The notes: generated from the sequence alone by a model not told the origin. 64,000 nucleotides of DNA from Cymbomonas tetramitiformis (GCA_001247695.2 LGRX02024682.1:62001-126000); one strand, 5' to 3'; shown: positions 21,351 through 29,564, counted from the stretch's first letter. Made by a program: numbers and translations.

Positions 21351-21659
21351 CACGTTGTTTTAAAGAGATTAGGTTAATTCCCTAGAGGCAATTTTCGGAC
21401 TAGAGCCTTGTTTTGAGCGAATTAGGCTACGAATGGGGCAGCCCTACTTACGATTGGATTGTATTGTGGATAGTAAAAATATTAACGTTTCTAGACTTGT
21501 CAAAGTGCATTCAACCACGCATATGCTTTGTTGTGCATCACACTTGTTTATCACACCTGTTGTGCATCACACTCACCTATCACAATGTATCTCGCACCTC
21601 ACAATGCATATGCCTTCGCATCAAGCTTCCCCCGATATGAATACTCGCAACGTTCGCGT

Positions 21660-22166
21660 TTGACTGCTTGTGTAGTTATGGCATAGTTAGTATGCGTTTA
21701 GTATGCGCCCTAACACACTAAAGCTATGCTAAAACCAACGTTAGTATGCCTTTACTATGTCCCAAATAGCATGTCGTTAGGACGCCTTTAGGGTGTCGGT
21801 GTTAGTATGTCCTAACGTCGTCCTATTAACATCATAATGGCATCCTAACGCCAATTATAGTGCATGTGTTAGTATGTCCTAACGTTGTCCTACGAGCATC
21901 ATAATGGCATCCTAACGCCTGTTAATATGCATATGTTAGTATGTCCTAACGTCGTCCTATGAACATCATAACGGCATCCTAAAACCAGTTAAGATGCATG
22001 TGTTAGGGGCGTCCTAACGGCATCATATGCACGTACTAACGGGTCGTTAAGACGTATGGCGTTAGTATGCCGTTAATATCTAGTCTCACGTAGTGGGTAC
22101 CGTAACGGTATCCTAACCGCATACTAGCGGCATACTAACTTGACTACATATACTGCTGTTAGTATG
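21660..22166. repeat. CACTA-like right subterminal repeats
   Basis: Dense GTTAGTATGTCCTAACG and CATCCTAACGCC motifs occur in both orientations, including three consecutive units of about 70 bp at 21800-21990. No gene is present. Confidence 0.75.
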
Positions 22167-22216
22167 CCTTTAGTACACCTTTAGTACACATACTACAATT
22201 TCCTAGGACCGTAGGG
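22167..22216 (-). repeat. CACTA-like right terminal repeat
   Basis: This is the inverse of 15590-15639 with two mismatches. Confidence 0.88.
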
Positions 22217-22329
22217 AAAGGCGGTTAGTGAGGGCACGCTAAAGCACTCATTAAAGGTGGCAGTAAACCTTGAGTAAATTAGTTGTTCAGGTGTGACTGC
22301 ACTTTGTGGCAGTTATCAGCAATTGCTGC

Positions 22330-22560
22330 TAGTAATTGTAATAATCGGACCAAATTGGGTTGAGCATTCAAAACCTGCAATCGAATTTGTTATGAACCTC
22401 AAAGCCCCCAATCGAATTACGTTTGACTGTCAAAACCATGTATCGAATTGGTTTGACAATTCAAAACCTACATTACAATTGGGTCAGTATTTCAAAACCA
22501 ACATAAGTATTTGGTTAGGAGGTCAAAACCACTTATCGAATTGGGCTACTATTTTTGAAA
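22330..22560. repeat. hAT right subterminal repeats
   Basis: Six or so degenerate units with ATCGAATTGG and TCAAAACC match those at the left end. Confidence 0.7.
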
Positions 22561-22607
22561 ATTACTTCATAACCGATTACGCTTGACCAAACCGATACCG
22601 TGCCTTA

Positions 22608-22615
22608 CTCCCAGA
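22608..22615. repeat. hAT target-site duplication CTCCCAGA, right
   Basis: This is the second copy of the duplication at 10811-10818. Confidence 0.92.
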
Positions 22616-24429
22616 GTGTATGCGGCTGCGGGCGCGCTCCGACATCTTATCCACCAGGTCCTTGGCAGCCTCTGGGGATTTGCGCAGAGCTCTGCGGACC
22701 TTTTGCATGGCGACCTCGAGGGGGAGGGAGTACAGATCTCTCTTCCAGTGCCACGCAGTTAGCCTTTTCCGTGGGTCTGCGAGGTTGGACTGATAGATGG
22801 GCAGTGGTAGGACAACACGCGGTCGGGGGCGAAGATCGCGGGGCTCTCCGCGGTTGCTGCCCATAATGGGGGGTCTGTGCCGGGGGACTCGCCGTCCCCT
22901 CCGACCCTCGATCCTCGCTTGTGTATAAGCAGGGCCGTCATCAAGAGGTAGTGACGGCTCATCGAAGGGGGTGCTTCCTGCAAGAGGGTGGCTAGACAAG
23001 TCATCCCTCGGCGGCGATGGGGCACCAGCTGAGCGGTAGGTGCGTCGCAAGCGGGTCCCAGAGGTGAAGGCCACGCTCTTGGGATGGGGACGTTGGCCCC
23101 AAGGGTCTCTGCGTCCTCGGGCGCGTCGGGGTTCCACTGGTTCTGACCGCTTCTCCAGGGCGGAGAGGGTCTGATCATCAGGGCAAGACCTCACTTCCTC
23201 GAAGGGCAGGGTCTGGGGCTGGCCGCCGGCCAGTCATTCATCGCTCTCCACCGGGGGGAGGCCGTCACCCTCCACAAGCTCGATGCCCGCAAGGGCCGCC
23301 AGGGTCTGGTAGCTCTGCTCGTCCTCACAGGTAGCAAGAGCCAAGACCTCCTCGGAGAACTCCTCTGGGACGCCATCCACCGAGGAGATGTCCTCCTGCT
23401 GCTCGATGGCCCAAACGACGGCGGCTACAAACCCAGGGGAGTTCGCCAGTCGAGCGGGTGCATTGGCCCTCCACTCCTTGAGTTTAGCCTCGTCCGTACA
23501 GTTACGGACGATGTGCTCCGCAGAGCCGCAGGCGAAGCACCGGCGGACTTTCGGAGCGTCGGGGCGGGAGAGGCCAGGTGGTGGTGGCAAGGGGTCACTG
23601 CCGCGGCGACGGTGGTGGCAGGCCCATTCTCCAGCATGGCAAGAGCCGGGCGGCTCGAAGAGGGGGTACGCCTGTAGAAGGGGGTGCGAGGTGGTGGGTT
23701 AGCGAAGGAAACAGCACGGGGAGGACGGTCTTGAGAGCGCCTCTGAGCCGCCTCCGTGTCAATGTCACTCTCCACCTCCTCAGCAACTTCCCGAATCTTC
23801 AACAAGGCGTTGTGGGTGCCTGGGATGTCGTCAGCGACGGCCTTCCTCTCCCACTCTTCTGGTTTGGAGACATCCAAGTGGATGGCTCTCAGGCGCCGCA
23901 TCACCTTGGGTGCATATTTCAGCCCTCGGCGGTACGTAGAGAGCATCGACAGGTTGGTCATCTCCACGCAATTGGGGACTCTGCCGGCCAGGAAGTTGAC
24001 GGAGGCCATGCGGGTCTCCAGTCGCGAGAAATACTCCGCCGCGGTCTCGTTCATCGCCTGCTTCAGGGCAATGGCCTCGCCGTGTGCGTTCTCCAGGTAG
24101 GCCTGCGTCAGGGAGCACACCGCCAGATCGCTGAAGAACACGTCCAGCTCCCCGTAGCGTTGGTGCCAAGCTTGCTCGGACCCAAAGGTCCCCGCCGCGC
24201 GCTCCAAGAACTTTCTCTGCTGGTCTTGAAGAGTGTGCTCCTTGAAGCTCCAAAGAAGGCTTGACACACTCGCCTGGTACGCTGATACTGACGGCGTACA
24301 ACTGGGAGTGGTCAGTGCTTCGATCACGATGGCCTCCTGGAATACCTTCCGCACCATGTTGGAGTAGTGCTCCAACTGCGTCAGGAGGCCCTCCTTGTCG
24401 GCCGATTTCGTGTCGGACGCGGAGCGGGG
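22616..24429 (-). pseudogene. LTR-retrotransposon Gag with CCHC knuckle
   Basis: The 24429 to about 23590 part encodes a helical Gag-like capsid region (EHYSNMVRKVFQEA, then a QxxxFLERA-type segment and SRLETRMASV). A one-base shift near 23590 precedes the zinc knuckle CFACGSAEHIVRNC, a perfect CX2CX4HX4C. The knuckle frame runs to ESDE and an in-frame TGA at about 23234, after which the same frame is open again (LAGGQPQTLPFEE) through to the hAT insertion site at 22616. The 5' end is cut by the Polinton-like terminal repeat. Gag would form the particle and bind element RNA. Confidence 0.75.
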
Positions 24430-24535
24430 ACTACTAGTGTACCGACTATAGCCCACCACCAAATAACTAAATAATAAATACAAGAAATAATTACGTAATA
24501 AATAGGGAATAAATTACGTGATTAAATGTGAATAG
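24430..24535 (+). repeat. Terminal repeat, family 1, copy 3
   Basis: It starts ACTACTAGTGTACCGACTAT and continues into the AT-rich core shared with 45899 and, inverted, 281-391. The stretch GTACCATTTATATAAACA found in the others is replaced here by CCACCACC. Confidence 0.8.
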
Positions 24536-24670
24536 AAAAAATCTACAATAAATATAAAAGATAAAAGATAAAGATATAAAAGATAAAGATTAAAACTTAT
24601 AAGTAAATGAAAAGTAAATATTGATTAAGTTTTCAATAAGTTATATGTTAATTGTTCTTAAATCATTTAT

Positions 24671-25030
24671 TCATGGAAGTTTAATAAGTCTTTGAATTAA
24701 TTCGCTTTTATTACCACTCACTTTGACTTTGTTTATTTTACATTCATTTTTTAATTCATATGCTTTTGCAAGGCTTAAACGTTTAACCAACGATTGAATT
24801 TTATTGGAAATTTTAACATTCATTGAAGGTTCTATCCATTTACGAACATAATGATAACGACTATTCGGCCTATCAACCTCTTTGATAAGAATATATATAT
24901 TAACCTCATATTTGTTTTTGTTATGATTATCAATACATTCTTGTAATATATCTTTCATCTCAAGTTGATGTTTCATAAAAAAAATCGTCTCTTGAAGTTC
25001 AATTGGAAGATGATTAAATGTAGTAGTCAT
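24671..25030 (-). CDS. SAP-domain protein with F-box-like N-terminus
   Basis: The 119-residue frame starts MTTTFNHLPIELQETIFFMK, which fits the LPxELxxxIF core of an F-box, and ends with a SAP motif (LAKAYELKNECKINKVKVSG, then NKSELIQRLIKL), a helix-extended-helix DNA-binding module. A shorter relative of the N-terminus lies at 25337-25531. The combination suggests a DNA-tethered adaptor, for example linking a ubiquitin ligase to chromatin or viral DNA; this is inference. A CCACTTAAAG motif lies about 31-40 bp upstream of the ATG. Confidence 0.6.
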   Translation of the reverse strand: MTTTFNHLPIELQETIFFMKHQLEMKDILQECIDNHNKNKYEVNIYILIKEVDRPNSRYHYVRKWIEPSMNVKISNKIQSLVKRLSLAKAYELKNECKINKVKVSGNKSELIQRLIKLP

Positions 25031-25060
25031 TCTTGATTGTGTATACTACTAAGTTACACT

Positions 25061-25070
25061 CTTTAAGTGG
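25061..25070 (-). promoter_or_regulatory. Candidate family-1 promoter motif CCACTTAAAG
   Basis: The motif reads CCACTTAAAG on the minus strand, 31-40 bp before the ATG at 25030. Similar motifs occur at 25563-25572, 28052-28061, 41565-41574 (CCACCTAAAG), 43162-43171, 47003-47012 and 52982-52991 (CCACCTAAAG), each upstream of a family-1 gene. Confidence 0.5.
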
Positions 25071-25084
25071 ATTCTTTTTTTTAA

Positions 25085-25318
25085 TCATTCATCATCAATT
25101 TTTTCATCACTATCTTCCTCATCACTACTTTCGGAGTCATCGTCTCCTATGCTTCTAATTATCAAAGCACATTCCAAAGCTTCTTGAATATCATCCATTG
25201 ATAAACAATCAAAAGATAAGTCACATTTCATTAAATCATACAACTCATCTTCATCAAATCCTATTTCTTCACAATAATTCATGATATCTTCAAGTGATGC
25301 ATTTCCATAATTAAACAC
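25085..25318 (-). CDS. Small acidic protein, C-terminal relative of the RING gene
   Basis: The 77-residue frame has ALECALIIRSI followed by a Glu/Asp/Ser tail. The same pattern (ALECALLIRRI, then an acidic end) closes the RING protein at 46153-46971. This is therefore a RING-less remnant or a separate paralogue. It begins MFNYGNASLEDIMN. Confidence 0.5.
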   Translation of the reverse strand: MFNYGNASLEDIMNYCEEIGFDEDELYDLMKCDLSFDCLSMDDIQEALECALIIRSIGDDDSESSDEEDSDEKIDDE

Positions 25319-25336
25319 GTCTCTTATATGCCACTT

Positions 25337-25531
25337 TTAATACTCACACCATTTCCCAACTTTTGAAGTATCGTTCATATTATCAAGTTGATTGTTTAGC
25401 TTATTTTTGTACGATTTAAATGAATGTAATAATATCAATTCCTTAAAGACATCTTTCATTTCAAGTTCATGTTTCATAAAGTAAATCTTTTCTTGAAGTT
25501 CACAAGGAAGATGATTAAATGAAGTAGTCAT
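25337..25531 (-). pseudogene. F-box-like remnant, paralogue of 24671-25030
   Basis: The first 28 residues closely match the SAP protein (FNHLPCELQEKIYFMKHELE), then the frame diverges and ends at residue 64 without the SAP motif. It probably represents a duplicated and truncated copy. A CTTTAAGTGG motif lies at 25563-25572 upstream. Confidence 0.5.
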
Positions 25532-25562
25532 TCTTGCTTTGTTTACCCTACTGAGTTACACT

Positions 25563-25572
25563 CTTTAAGTGG
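25563..25572 (-). promoter_or_regulatory. Candidate promoter motif CCACTTAAAG
   Basis: It lies 32-41 bp upstream of the ATG at 25531, in the same context (AATCCACTTAAAGAGTGTAA) as 25061 and 47003. Confidence 0.5.
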
Positions 25573-25626
25573 ATTCTATTTTTTGAGGTTTTTTGTTTTT
25601 GTCCCCCTGAAAAAACCGAAGAAATT

Positions 25627-25848
25627 CTATACGATTAAACTAAAAGGAAATCTTGCAGGTCCTCTATTATTACTATTATTTGTTGGTAAATTTGCAATAG
25701 GTTTAGATGTCACTTGTGGTGATTGAATATTTGCAAATTTAATTAACCTTTTCTTTTTGGAATATTTTTTACGAGATTTGGTTCCCTTTTTAGTATGATA
25801 CTCTTTTGCACATTTTTTCAATGTTTCATTCCATTCAGCCCGAGTCAT
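25627..25848 (-). CDS. Small lysine-rich protein (MTRAEWNETLKK family)
   Basis: The 73-residue frame is closely matched by 47062-47280 in copy 2. It has a lysine-rich centre (RKKYSKKKRL) and a conserved end RGPARFPFSLIV. Conservation between two diverged copies with an intact frame supports coding. The function is unknown; the charge suggests nucleic-acid or capsid-interior binding. Confidence 0.6.
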   Translation of the reverse strand: MTRAEWNETLKKCAKEYHTKKGTKSRKKYSKKKRLIKFANIQSPQVTSKPIANLPTNNSNNRGPARFPFSLIV

Positions 25849-25889
25849 GTGTATATATGATATTATATATAATTTTTTATAATTGATTA

Positions 25890-26029
25890 CCTCTTTTTAC
25901 ACGTTGAGCTCTTGTAGCAAGAGGACTTACATCCACACCCATATATTGAACATCACTAATATCATCATCATCATTATTATTTAACCTTGCGGGGCTAACT
26001 GAAGGTTGTAGATTTTGTAAATGAGGTGG
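25890..26029 (-). pseudogene. 3' fragment of the 234-residue family gene
   Basis: It matches the last 45 codons or so of 47309-48013 (VEYMGVEVSPLATSPQ-like reading). Homology stops near 26,000-26,030 where a foreign block begins. Confidence 0.6.
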
Positions 26030-26937
26030 TATTCACAGTGCATTATGACATGTGACGCCCGAGACCGAGTAACTGGTTCCAGAAACGATTGTTAGGAGCT
26101 CCCGCGGAGCCACTCTCATGCACGCTCTGGCACCGTCATCAATTCATTTACACCATCCCAGAAATTTGGAAACGCGTCCTATGAACTGCAACATATTTTT
26201 CAAAAACACATTCCAATATATTTTTGCGTCGGGCAGGGGCTCTACTTCGCAGCATGCTGAATACTACCTCCTTTTGCGTGTGCGGACGTTGCGTAAGGGA
26301 GCGTTTCCCGGAAAAGAGATGAGCACGGGAAAACATGCGGTCTGTAGATTCTTAGAACTCCGATGGCCCCTGAGATTTTATTTGAAGTTCATCACAATAT
26401 AAAACTTTTGTCAGTTGGGATTTTCCTGTCTCTTGTTCTTTTGCATGAACCGCTGCGTGGCGTGCGGCCAGATAAACCTTTCCGTCCCGAACGTCGTGCG
26501 AAGGATTTCAGGGTAAACGTGCAACCCCGTTCTCGCTTGAACTCCGTTTGAGCTGAAAGTTTGTCAGTGCATTTTTCTAGTTGAAATATAAAAATTCTGA
26601 AAGCGCTGTGCGGGTGTGTTTGCCAGCGTGGCACGTATTCTGTCGTCAGGTGTATGTAGCAGCGCATTTCTTGTCATCAGGGCTGCGGCTTTTTATTCGT
26701 TGTCTCAACGGCTTCATTGACGGCATGGTAAGTTTGGACACCTTTTAAATGCCTTTAGAATTCAGACTTCAGGTTTATGCTCGCGTTGACACCCGTGTGA
26801 CGTGTTTATCGCAGTTTTTTTTTCATGAGTTTCCACTGAAATTGAAGGTGACAGCGAAGGATCCGAAAAAGGGCCTTCTTGCCCGAACGAACCTCGGTCA
26901 ACGGTCCTCGATTTCTTTTCCTTATCTACTAGCGTGA
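26030..26937. other. Foreign GC-richer block replacing integrase/polymerase segment
   Basis: It has no match to the other copies and a base composition unlike the AT-rich surroundings. Open frames at 26118-26402, 26363-26551 and 26749-26937 have no recognisable domains; an ATGGTAAG near 26724 could be a start plus donor. It sits exactly where copy 2 has about 6.5 kb (234-residue gene to small membrane gene). It may be captured host DNA or another element fragment. Confidence 0.5.
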
Positions 26938-27000
26938 ATCAATGCAACGATAATTGTACCAAATTGAAAAATGTCACAGGTATTAATTTCAAACATTGTA
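26938..27000 (-). pseudogene. 5' remnant of the small membrane-protein gene
   Basis: It matches the start of 42620-42811 and 53342-53530 (MxEINTCDVFQFGTIIVAL reading) up to ATTTCAAACAT and then breaks at about 26,937. Confidence 0.6.
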
Positions 27001-27090
27001 TGTATATCTTTAACATATATATTTTATTTTATACAAATCAATAGAAATGATAAGTAATGATTAGAAAATTATTTTCTTGTGTATTCTAAT

Positions 27091-27579
27091 ATGGGGTTTA
27101 AAAAAGGTCAAAAAATCACTGATGAGGCTACTTTAGAACGATTAAAAGTGGCACGACTGAAAGCTATGGAAGCAAGGAAAAGAAATTCTGAAGCCAAAAA
27201 GGATATCAAACTTGCAAAAGAATTAGAAAGTAAGAAAGAATTAGAAGCTGCACAAAATAAAATAAAATCATCGATAAAAGAAACTGAAATTACTTCAAAA
27301 TCAGAGAATAATTCTCAACCTGAAATCATTGAAAAGAAATATGTTAAAAAATCAAAAAAGAAACCTGTGATTGTTGTGGAATCTGAAAGTGAAACTTCGG
27401 TTAGTTCAAGTGACGATTCTGAACATCAACCTCAAGTAATTATCAAAAAATTAAAAAAGAAAGACAAAGTTTCAAAAACGGAAGGAAAGCCAAACGCAGC
27501 ACCTCCGACTTATCATGACGTTTTGAATTCAGACCCTCATTTTCATAAAACATTTAAATCATTGTTTCCAGAATTTTAA
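27091..27579 (+). CDS. Charged coiled-coil protein with acidic patch
   Basis: The ATG at 27091 gives MGFKKGQKITDEATLERLKV; a reading from 27079 would need TTG. The first 80 residues are Lys/Glu/Ala-rich and coiled-coil-like, then comes a basic stretch (KKYVKKSKKKPVIVV), a Ser/Asp/Glu patch, and a conserved end PPTYHDVLNSDPHFHKTFKS. Copies at 42041-42526 and 53688-54172 keep the end almost unchanged. The architecture suggests a virion core or scaffold protein, but no family is recognised. The gene faces opposite to the neighbouring ATPase cluster. Confidence 0.65.
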   Translation: MGFKKGQKITDEATLERLKVARLKAMEARKRNSEAKKDIKLAKELESKKELEAAQNKIKSSIKETEITSKSENNSQPEIIEKKYVKKSKKKPVIVVESESETSVSSSDDSEHQPQVIIKKLKKKDKVSKTEGKPNAAPPTYHDVLNSDPHFHKTFKSLFPEF

Positions 27580-27591
27580 ATATAATTTAGA

Positions 27592-27870
27592 TTATTTACT
27601 CGCTGTAATATACCTATACATGTTGTCTCTATTTATTTTATGAAAAAAGAAATATGCATAACCGGACACCAATACATCGAAAGATAGAGCTATCACATCA
27701 GCAAATGGAGAATTATCGTCATCTATTGGTTGAACGACAAAACAATGCACTTCATCTCCTTTTTTTGTTGTGAGTGTAAGGTTGTTACTTTCTAAAACTT
27801 CAATTTTGTTATTTTTACGAAGATTTTTGAACTTTTTCATTTCTTTTTTAAAATCATCGTTTTCATCCAT
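27592..27870 (-). CDS. Conserved 92-residue protein, unknown
   Basis: It starts MDENDDFKKEMKKFKNL and ends near NRDNMYRYITASK. It is closely matched by 41749-42066 in copy 1 and absent from copy 2, where a SET gene takes its place. It has a hydrophobic C-terminal region (SFDVLVSGYAYFFF). It overlaps a conserved short frame at 27837-28004 by 34 bp in another frame. Confidence 0.6.
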   Translation of the reverse strand: MDENDDFKKEMKKFKNLRKNNKIEVLESNNLTLTTKKGDEVHCFVVQPIDDDNSPFADVIALSFDVLVSGYAYFFFHKINRDNMYRYITASK

Positions 27871-28004
27871 TGAACAAATGTCGGGTATGTTGTAGTTGTA
27901 AAAAAAACCAACCGACTTTTTTTTGTTTCGGGATTTTTTCGAAAATTTCCTTTGCGAATACTTGCAATATACGTCGAAAGATGGTTCAAATCAACTTTTT
28001 GCAT
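27837..28004 (-). CDS. Conserved 55-residue small ORF overlapping the next gene
   Basis: It starts MQKVDLNHLSTYIASIRKG and ends MKTMILKKK. The same ORF of exactly 55 codons exists at 41615-41782 with synonymous and conservative changes. The motif CCACTTAAAG lies 48-57 bp upstream. The end overlaps the start of the 92-residue gene in a different frame in both copies, so the pair may be translationally coupled or joined by frameshifting. It is too short for the usual ORF threshold. Confidence 0.55.
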   Translation of the reverse strand: MQKVDLNHLSTYIASIRKGNFRKNPETKKSRLVFFTTTTYPTFVQWMKTMILKKK

Positions 28005-28051
28005 GATTTATTGTTCTTAGTTCTTGAGTCTTTACTTTACTGAATAATGGT

Positions 28052-28061
28052 CTTTAAGTGG
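28052..28061 (-). promoter_or_regulatory. Candidate promoter motif CCACTTAAAG
   Basis: It lies upstream of the small ORF at 27837-28004. The matching site in copy 1 is 41565-41574 (CCACCTAAAG), followed in both by ACCAT(T/C)ATT. Confidence 0.5.
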
Positions 28062-28088
28062 AAAAAATCTTCAAAATACAAAACAATA

Positions 28089-29009
28089 TTAATTTTTTTC
28101 TTTATTTTTTTCAGGAATAATAAATTCATTAAATCGTTTTCGAAACATCGATGGATGATTGTCTTTCTTATGTAAATCGATTAATAGAAATGAATGTGGT
28201 TCATTGATAGCATGTGCATATACTTCATAGAAAGTCGTTTCGTCAATTTCACCGGCACAAGATTCATATATTTCTTGTAGTTCTTTTTTGTCTTTCATTT
28301 TGAATATAGCTAAAGAAGTTGCATTATTCTTCACGGCCCGTGGACAACCACCAAATTGAGATTTAAAATTCTGAATAGCAATAAAACAACTTATTCCTAA
28401 AGCACCACCGGTTTCAAAATCAGCTATATGTCGATGTCTTGTGATAAAATTTAGAAATTTTGGAGTTCGAAACAAATTCGTTGATTGACAATCATCGACA
28501 AAAACAGCCAATATAGGACGTTCACCATTATATTTATGTACGGGCTTTTCGAAACCGTCTGATGTCAAAAATTCGAGCAATAATTCTGGGTCGATATCAT
28601 CGATAAAGATGTTTCTATTATTTAATTTGTCCATCAATGAATTCCATTTTTTCAAGTCTTCATGATATTTCAAATATATGTCTCTTTCTTCTTCGGCTTT
28701 TTGAATAATATCATTAATAACATTTGCAGCATCGTCGGGTTCGTACACATCTTCGGAGTCGATATCTAATGACTTCATTAATTTTTTGTTTGAATTAAAT
28801 GTAGGACTTATAACAAATATTCGATGTAATGACCCTTCTTTTTTCAACATTTTCAAATAGTTAGTCACAGCGACTGATTTTCCAGACGAACGTTTTCCAA
28901 TAAATATTGAATTTTGATGAGCTTTTAACATGTTCGGTCCGGTTTTGATATTGAAAGCACTTCCATTTGGCACATCGATGTTCATATCTTTTACCTTTAC
29001 AATCTTCAT
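28089..29009 (-). CDS. A32/FtsK-like DNA-packaging ATPase
   Basis: The 306-residue protein has Walker A at about residues 37-44 (GKRSSGKS), a Walker B hydrophobic strand with acidic end (RPILAVFVDD, about 164-173) and a later conserved region (GALGISCFIAIQNFKSQFGG). This is the arrangement of the FtsK/HerA-type packaging ATPases of Polintons, virophages and nucleocytoplasmic large DNA viruses, which pump the genome into capsids. Copies at 40633-41553 and 54656-55576 are intact and very similar. The copy-3 protein ends PEKNKEKN while the other two end PEKINHNL. Confidence 0.88.
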   Translation of the reverse strand: MKIVKVKDMNIDVPNGSAFNIKTGPNMLKAHQNSIFIGKRSSGKSVAVTNYLKMLKKEGSLHRIFVISPTFNSNKKLMKSLDIDSEDVYEPDDAANVINDIIQKAEEERDIYLKYHEDLKKWNSLMDKLNNRNIFIDDIDPELLLEFLTSDGFEKPVHKYNGERPILAVFVDDCQSTNLFRTPKFLNFITRHRHIADFETGGALGISCFIAIQNFKSQFGGCPRAVKNNATSLAIFKMKDKKELQEIYESCAGEIDETTFYEVYAHAINEPHSFLLIDLHKKDNHPSMFRKRFNEFIIPEKNKEKN

Positions 29010-29060
29010 TAAAGATATATGTATAGTTTGTTTATTATTTTTTTAAAAGAAACTAAAATA

Positions 29061-29290
29061 ATGATAAACTTGCATAACGATGATTGTTTTAACATTTTCC
29101 CTAACATACCAAGAAATTCAATAGACCTTTTCATTTGTGATTTACCATACAATCGAACAAATTGTTCTTGGGATAAAATACCATTTGATTTAGATAGATT
29201 ATGGATTGAATGAAAAAGAATAGGTAAAAAACATTCCGCCTATATATTTACTACAACGACCAAATTTGGACATACCATTCGACGGCTAAT
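29061..29290 (+). pseudogene. DNA methyltransferase remnant (N-terminal third)
   Basis: It matches the first 75 residues or so of 39866-40588, including the catalytic-type CDLPY motif, then departs after KFGH. A TGA at about 29211 also interrupts it. The same break after KFG occurs in copy 2 (55628-55870), so truncation predates the split of copies 2 and 3. Confidence 0.75.
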
Positions 29291-29329
29291 CGATGATATT
29301 TGATGCCAAATCGATAATATTTGATGACT

Positions 29330-29560
29330 ACTCTAAAAATGCCGTGGCACGACTAAAAGCTATGGATAAAAGAAAATTCCCGAAGCCAAAAAAGATATCA
29401 AACTTGCAAAACATTTTTTTAAACAATAGAGGCTGCACTAAATCAAATTAAACCAACAATAAAAGAAGTCGAAATCGTTACGATGAAATTATGGAATAAA
29501 GCTGAACTGGACATCATTGAAAAAAGATATCTTAGAAAATCAAAAAAGAAATATGTGATT
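29330..29560 (+). pseudogene. Broken piece of the charged coiled-coil gene
   Basis: The bases read as degenerate VARLKAMxxRK and KKSKKKYVIVVESD, homologous to residues 20-110 of 27091-27579, with stops and shifts. It runs straight into the 21-bp repeat array at the point where the intact gene has its Ser/Asp patch. Confidence 0.7.
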
Positions 29561-29564
29561 GTTG

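Larger units (their letters stand above)
15590..22216 (-). mobile_element. CACTA-like transposon nested in the hAT gene
   Basis: Inverted terminal repeats of 50 bp with two mismatches begin CCCTACGGTCC at 15590 and end as the inverse at 22216. AAA flanks both sides, fitting the 2-3 bp duplication of CACTA/EnSpm elements, although the termini do not begin CACTA. Both ends carry hundreds of bases of dense short subterminal repeats, typical of this superfamily. The minus-strand exons inside match DUF4218 and DUF4216, which accompany CACTA transposases. Removing the element and one AAA restores the hAT C-terminus in frame. Confidence 0.88.
11467..22277 (+). pseudogene. Chromodomain-BED-hAT transposase gene, interrupted
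   Basis: Predicted exons are 11467-12003, 12132-12324, 12680-12930, 13855-14511, 14619-14965, 15219-15589 and, after the nested element, 22217-22277. All introns begin GT and end AG, and frames join. Exon 1 has a chromodomain (YFLVEKIIAERV, then FFIKWLGYSEKFNTWEP). The exon 1-2 joint creates a BED finger (WNYYSEK, then CDIPGC and THLSKAHKDEC). Exon 5 has the hAT segment LLDPRFKNFDFEG, and the last exons carry the C-terminal dimerisation domain (LVYWKRVA, VERVFSRAGR). Two breaks are visible: a one-base shift near 15385, and the CACTA-like insertion at 15590, after which LKHSLKVAVNLE and a stop complete the domain. Confidence 0.85.
10819..22607 (+). mobile_element. hAT transposon with nested CACTA-like element
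   Basis: Terminal inverted repeats of 23 bp (TAAGGCAGGGTATTGG at the left, inverse TAAGGCACGGTATCGG at the right) are flanked by a perfect 8-bp duplication CTCCCAGA (10811-10818 and 22608-22615), as expected for hAT. Subterminal repeats with ATCGAATTGGGT and TCAAAACC lie at both ends. The single gene inside encodes a hAT transposase. About 6.6 kb of the length is a later CACTA-like insertion. The element interrupts the retrotransposon in frame. Confidence 0.93.
6063..24429 (-). mobile_element. LTR-retrotransposon Gag-protease region split by nested insertions
   Basis: Three minus-strand pieces belong to one element: 22608-24429 (Gag with zinc knuckle), 10586-10818, and about 6190-8035 (aspartic protease). 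At both internal breaks the reading frame resumes in register when the insert and one target duplication are removed, which I checked codon by codon. No reverse transcriptase or LTR is seen; the downstream end is replaced by an opposite-strand fragment at about 6190 and the upstream end is cut by a Polinton-like terminal repeat at 24430. The order of events is element first, then three later insertions. Confidence 0.8.
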
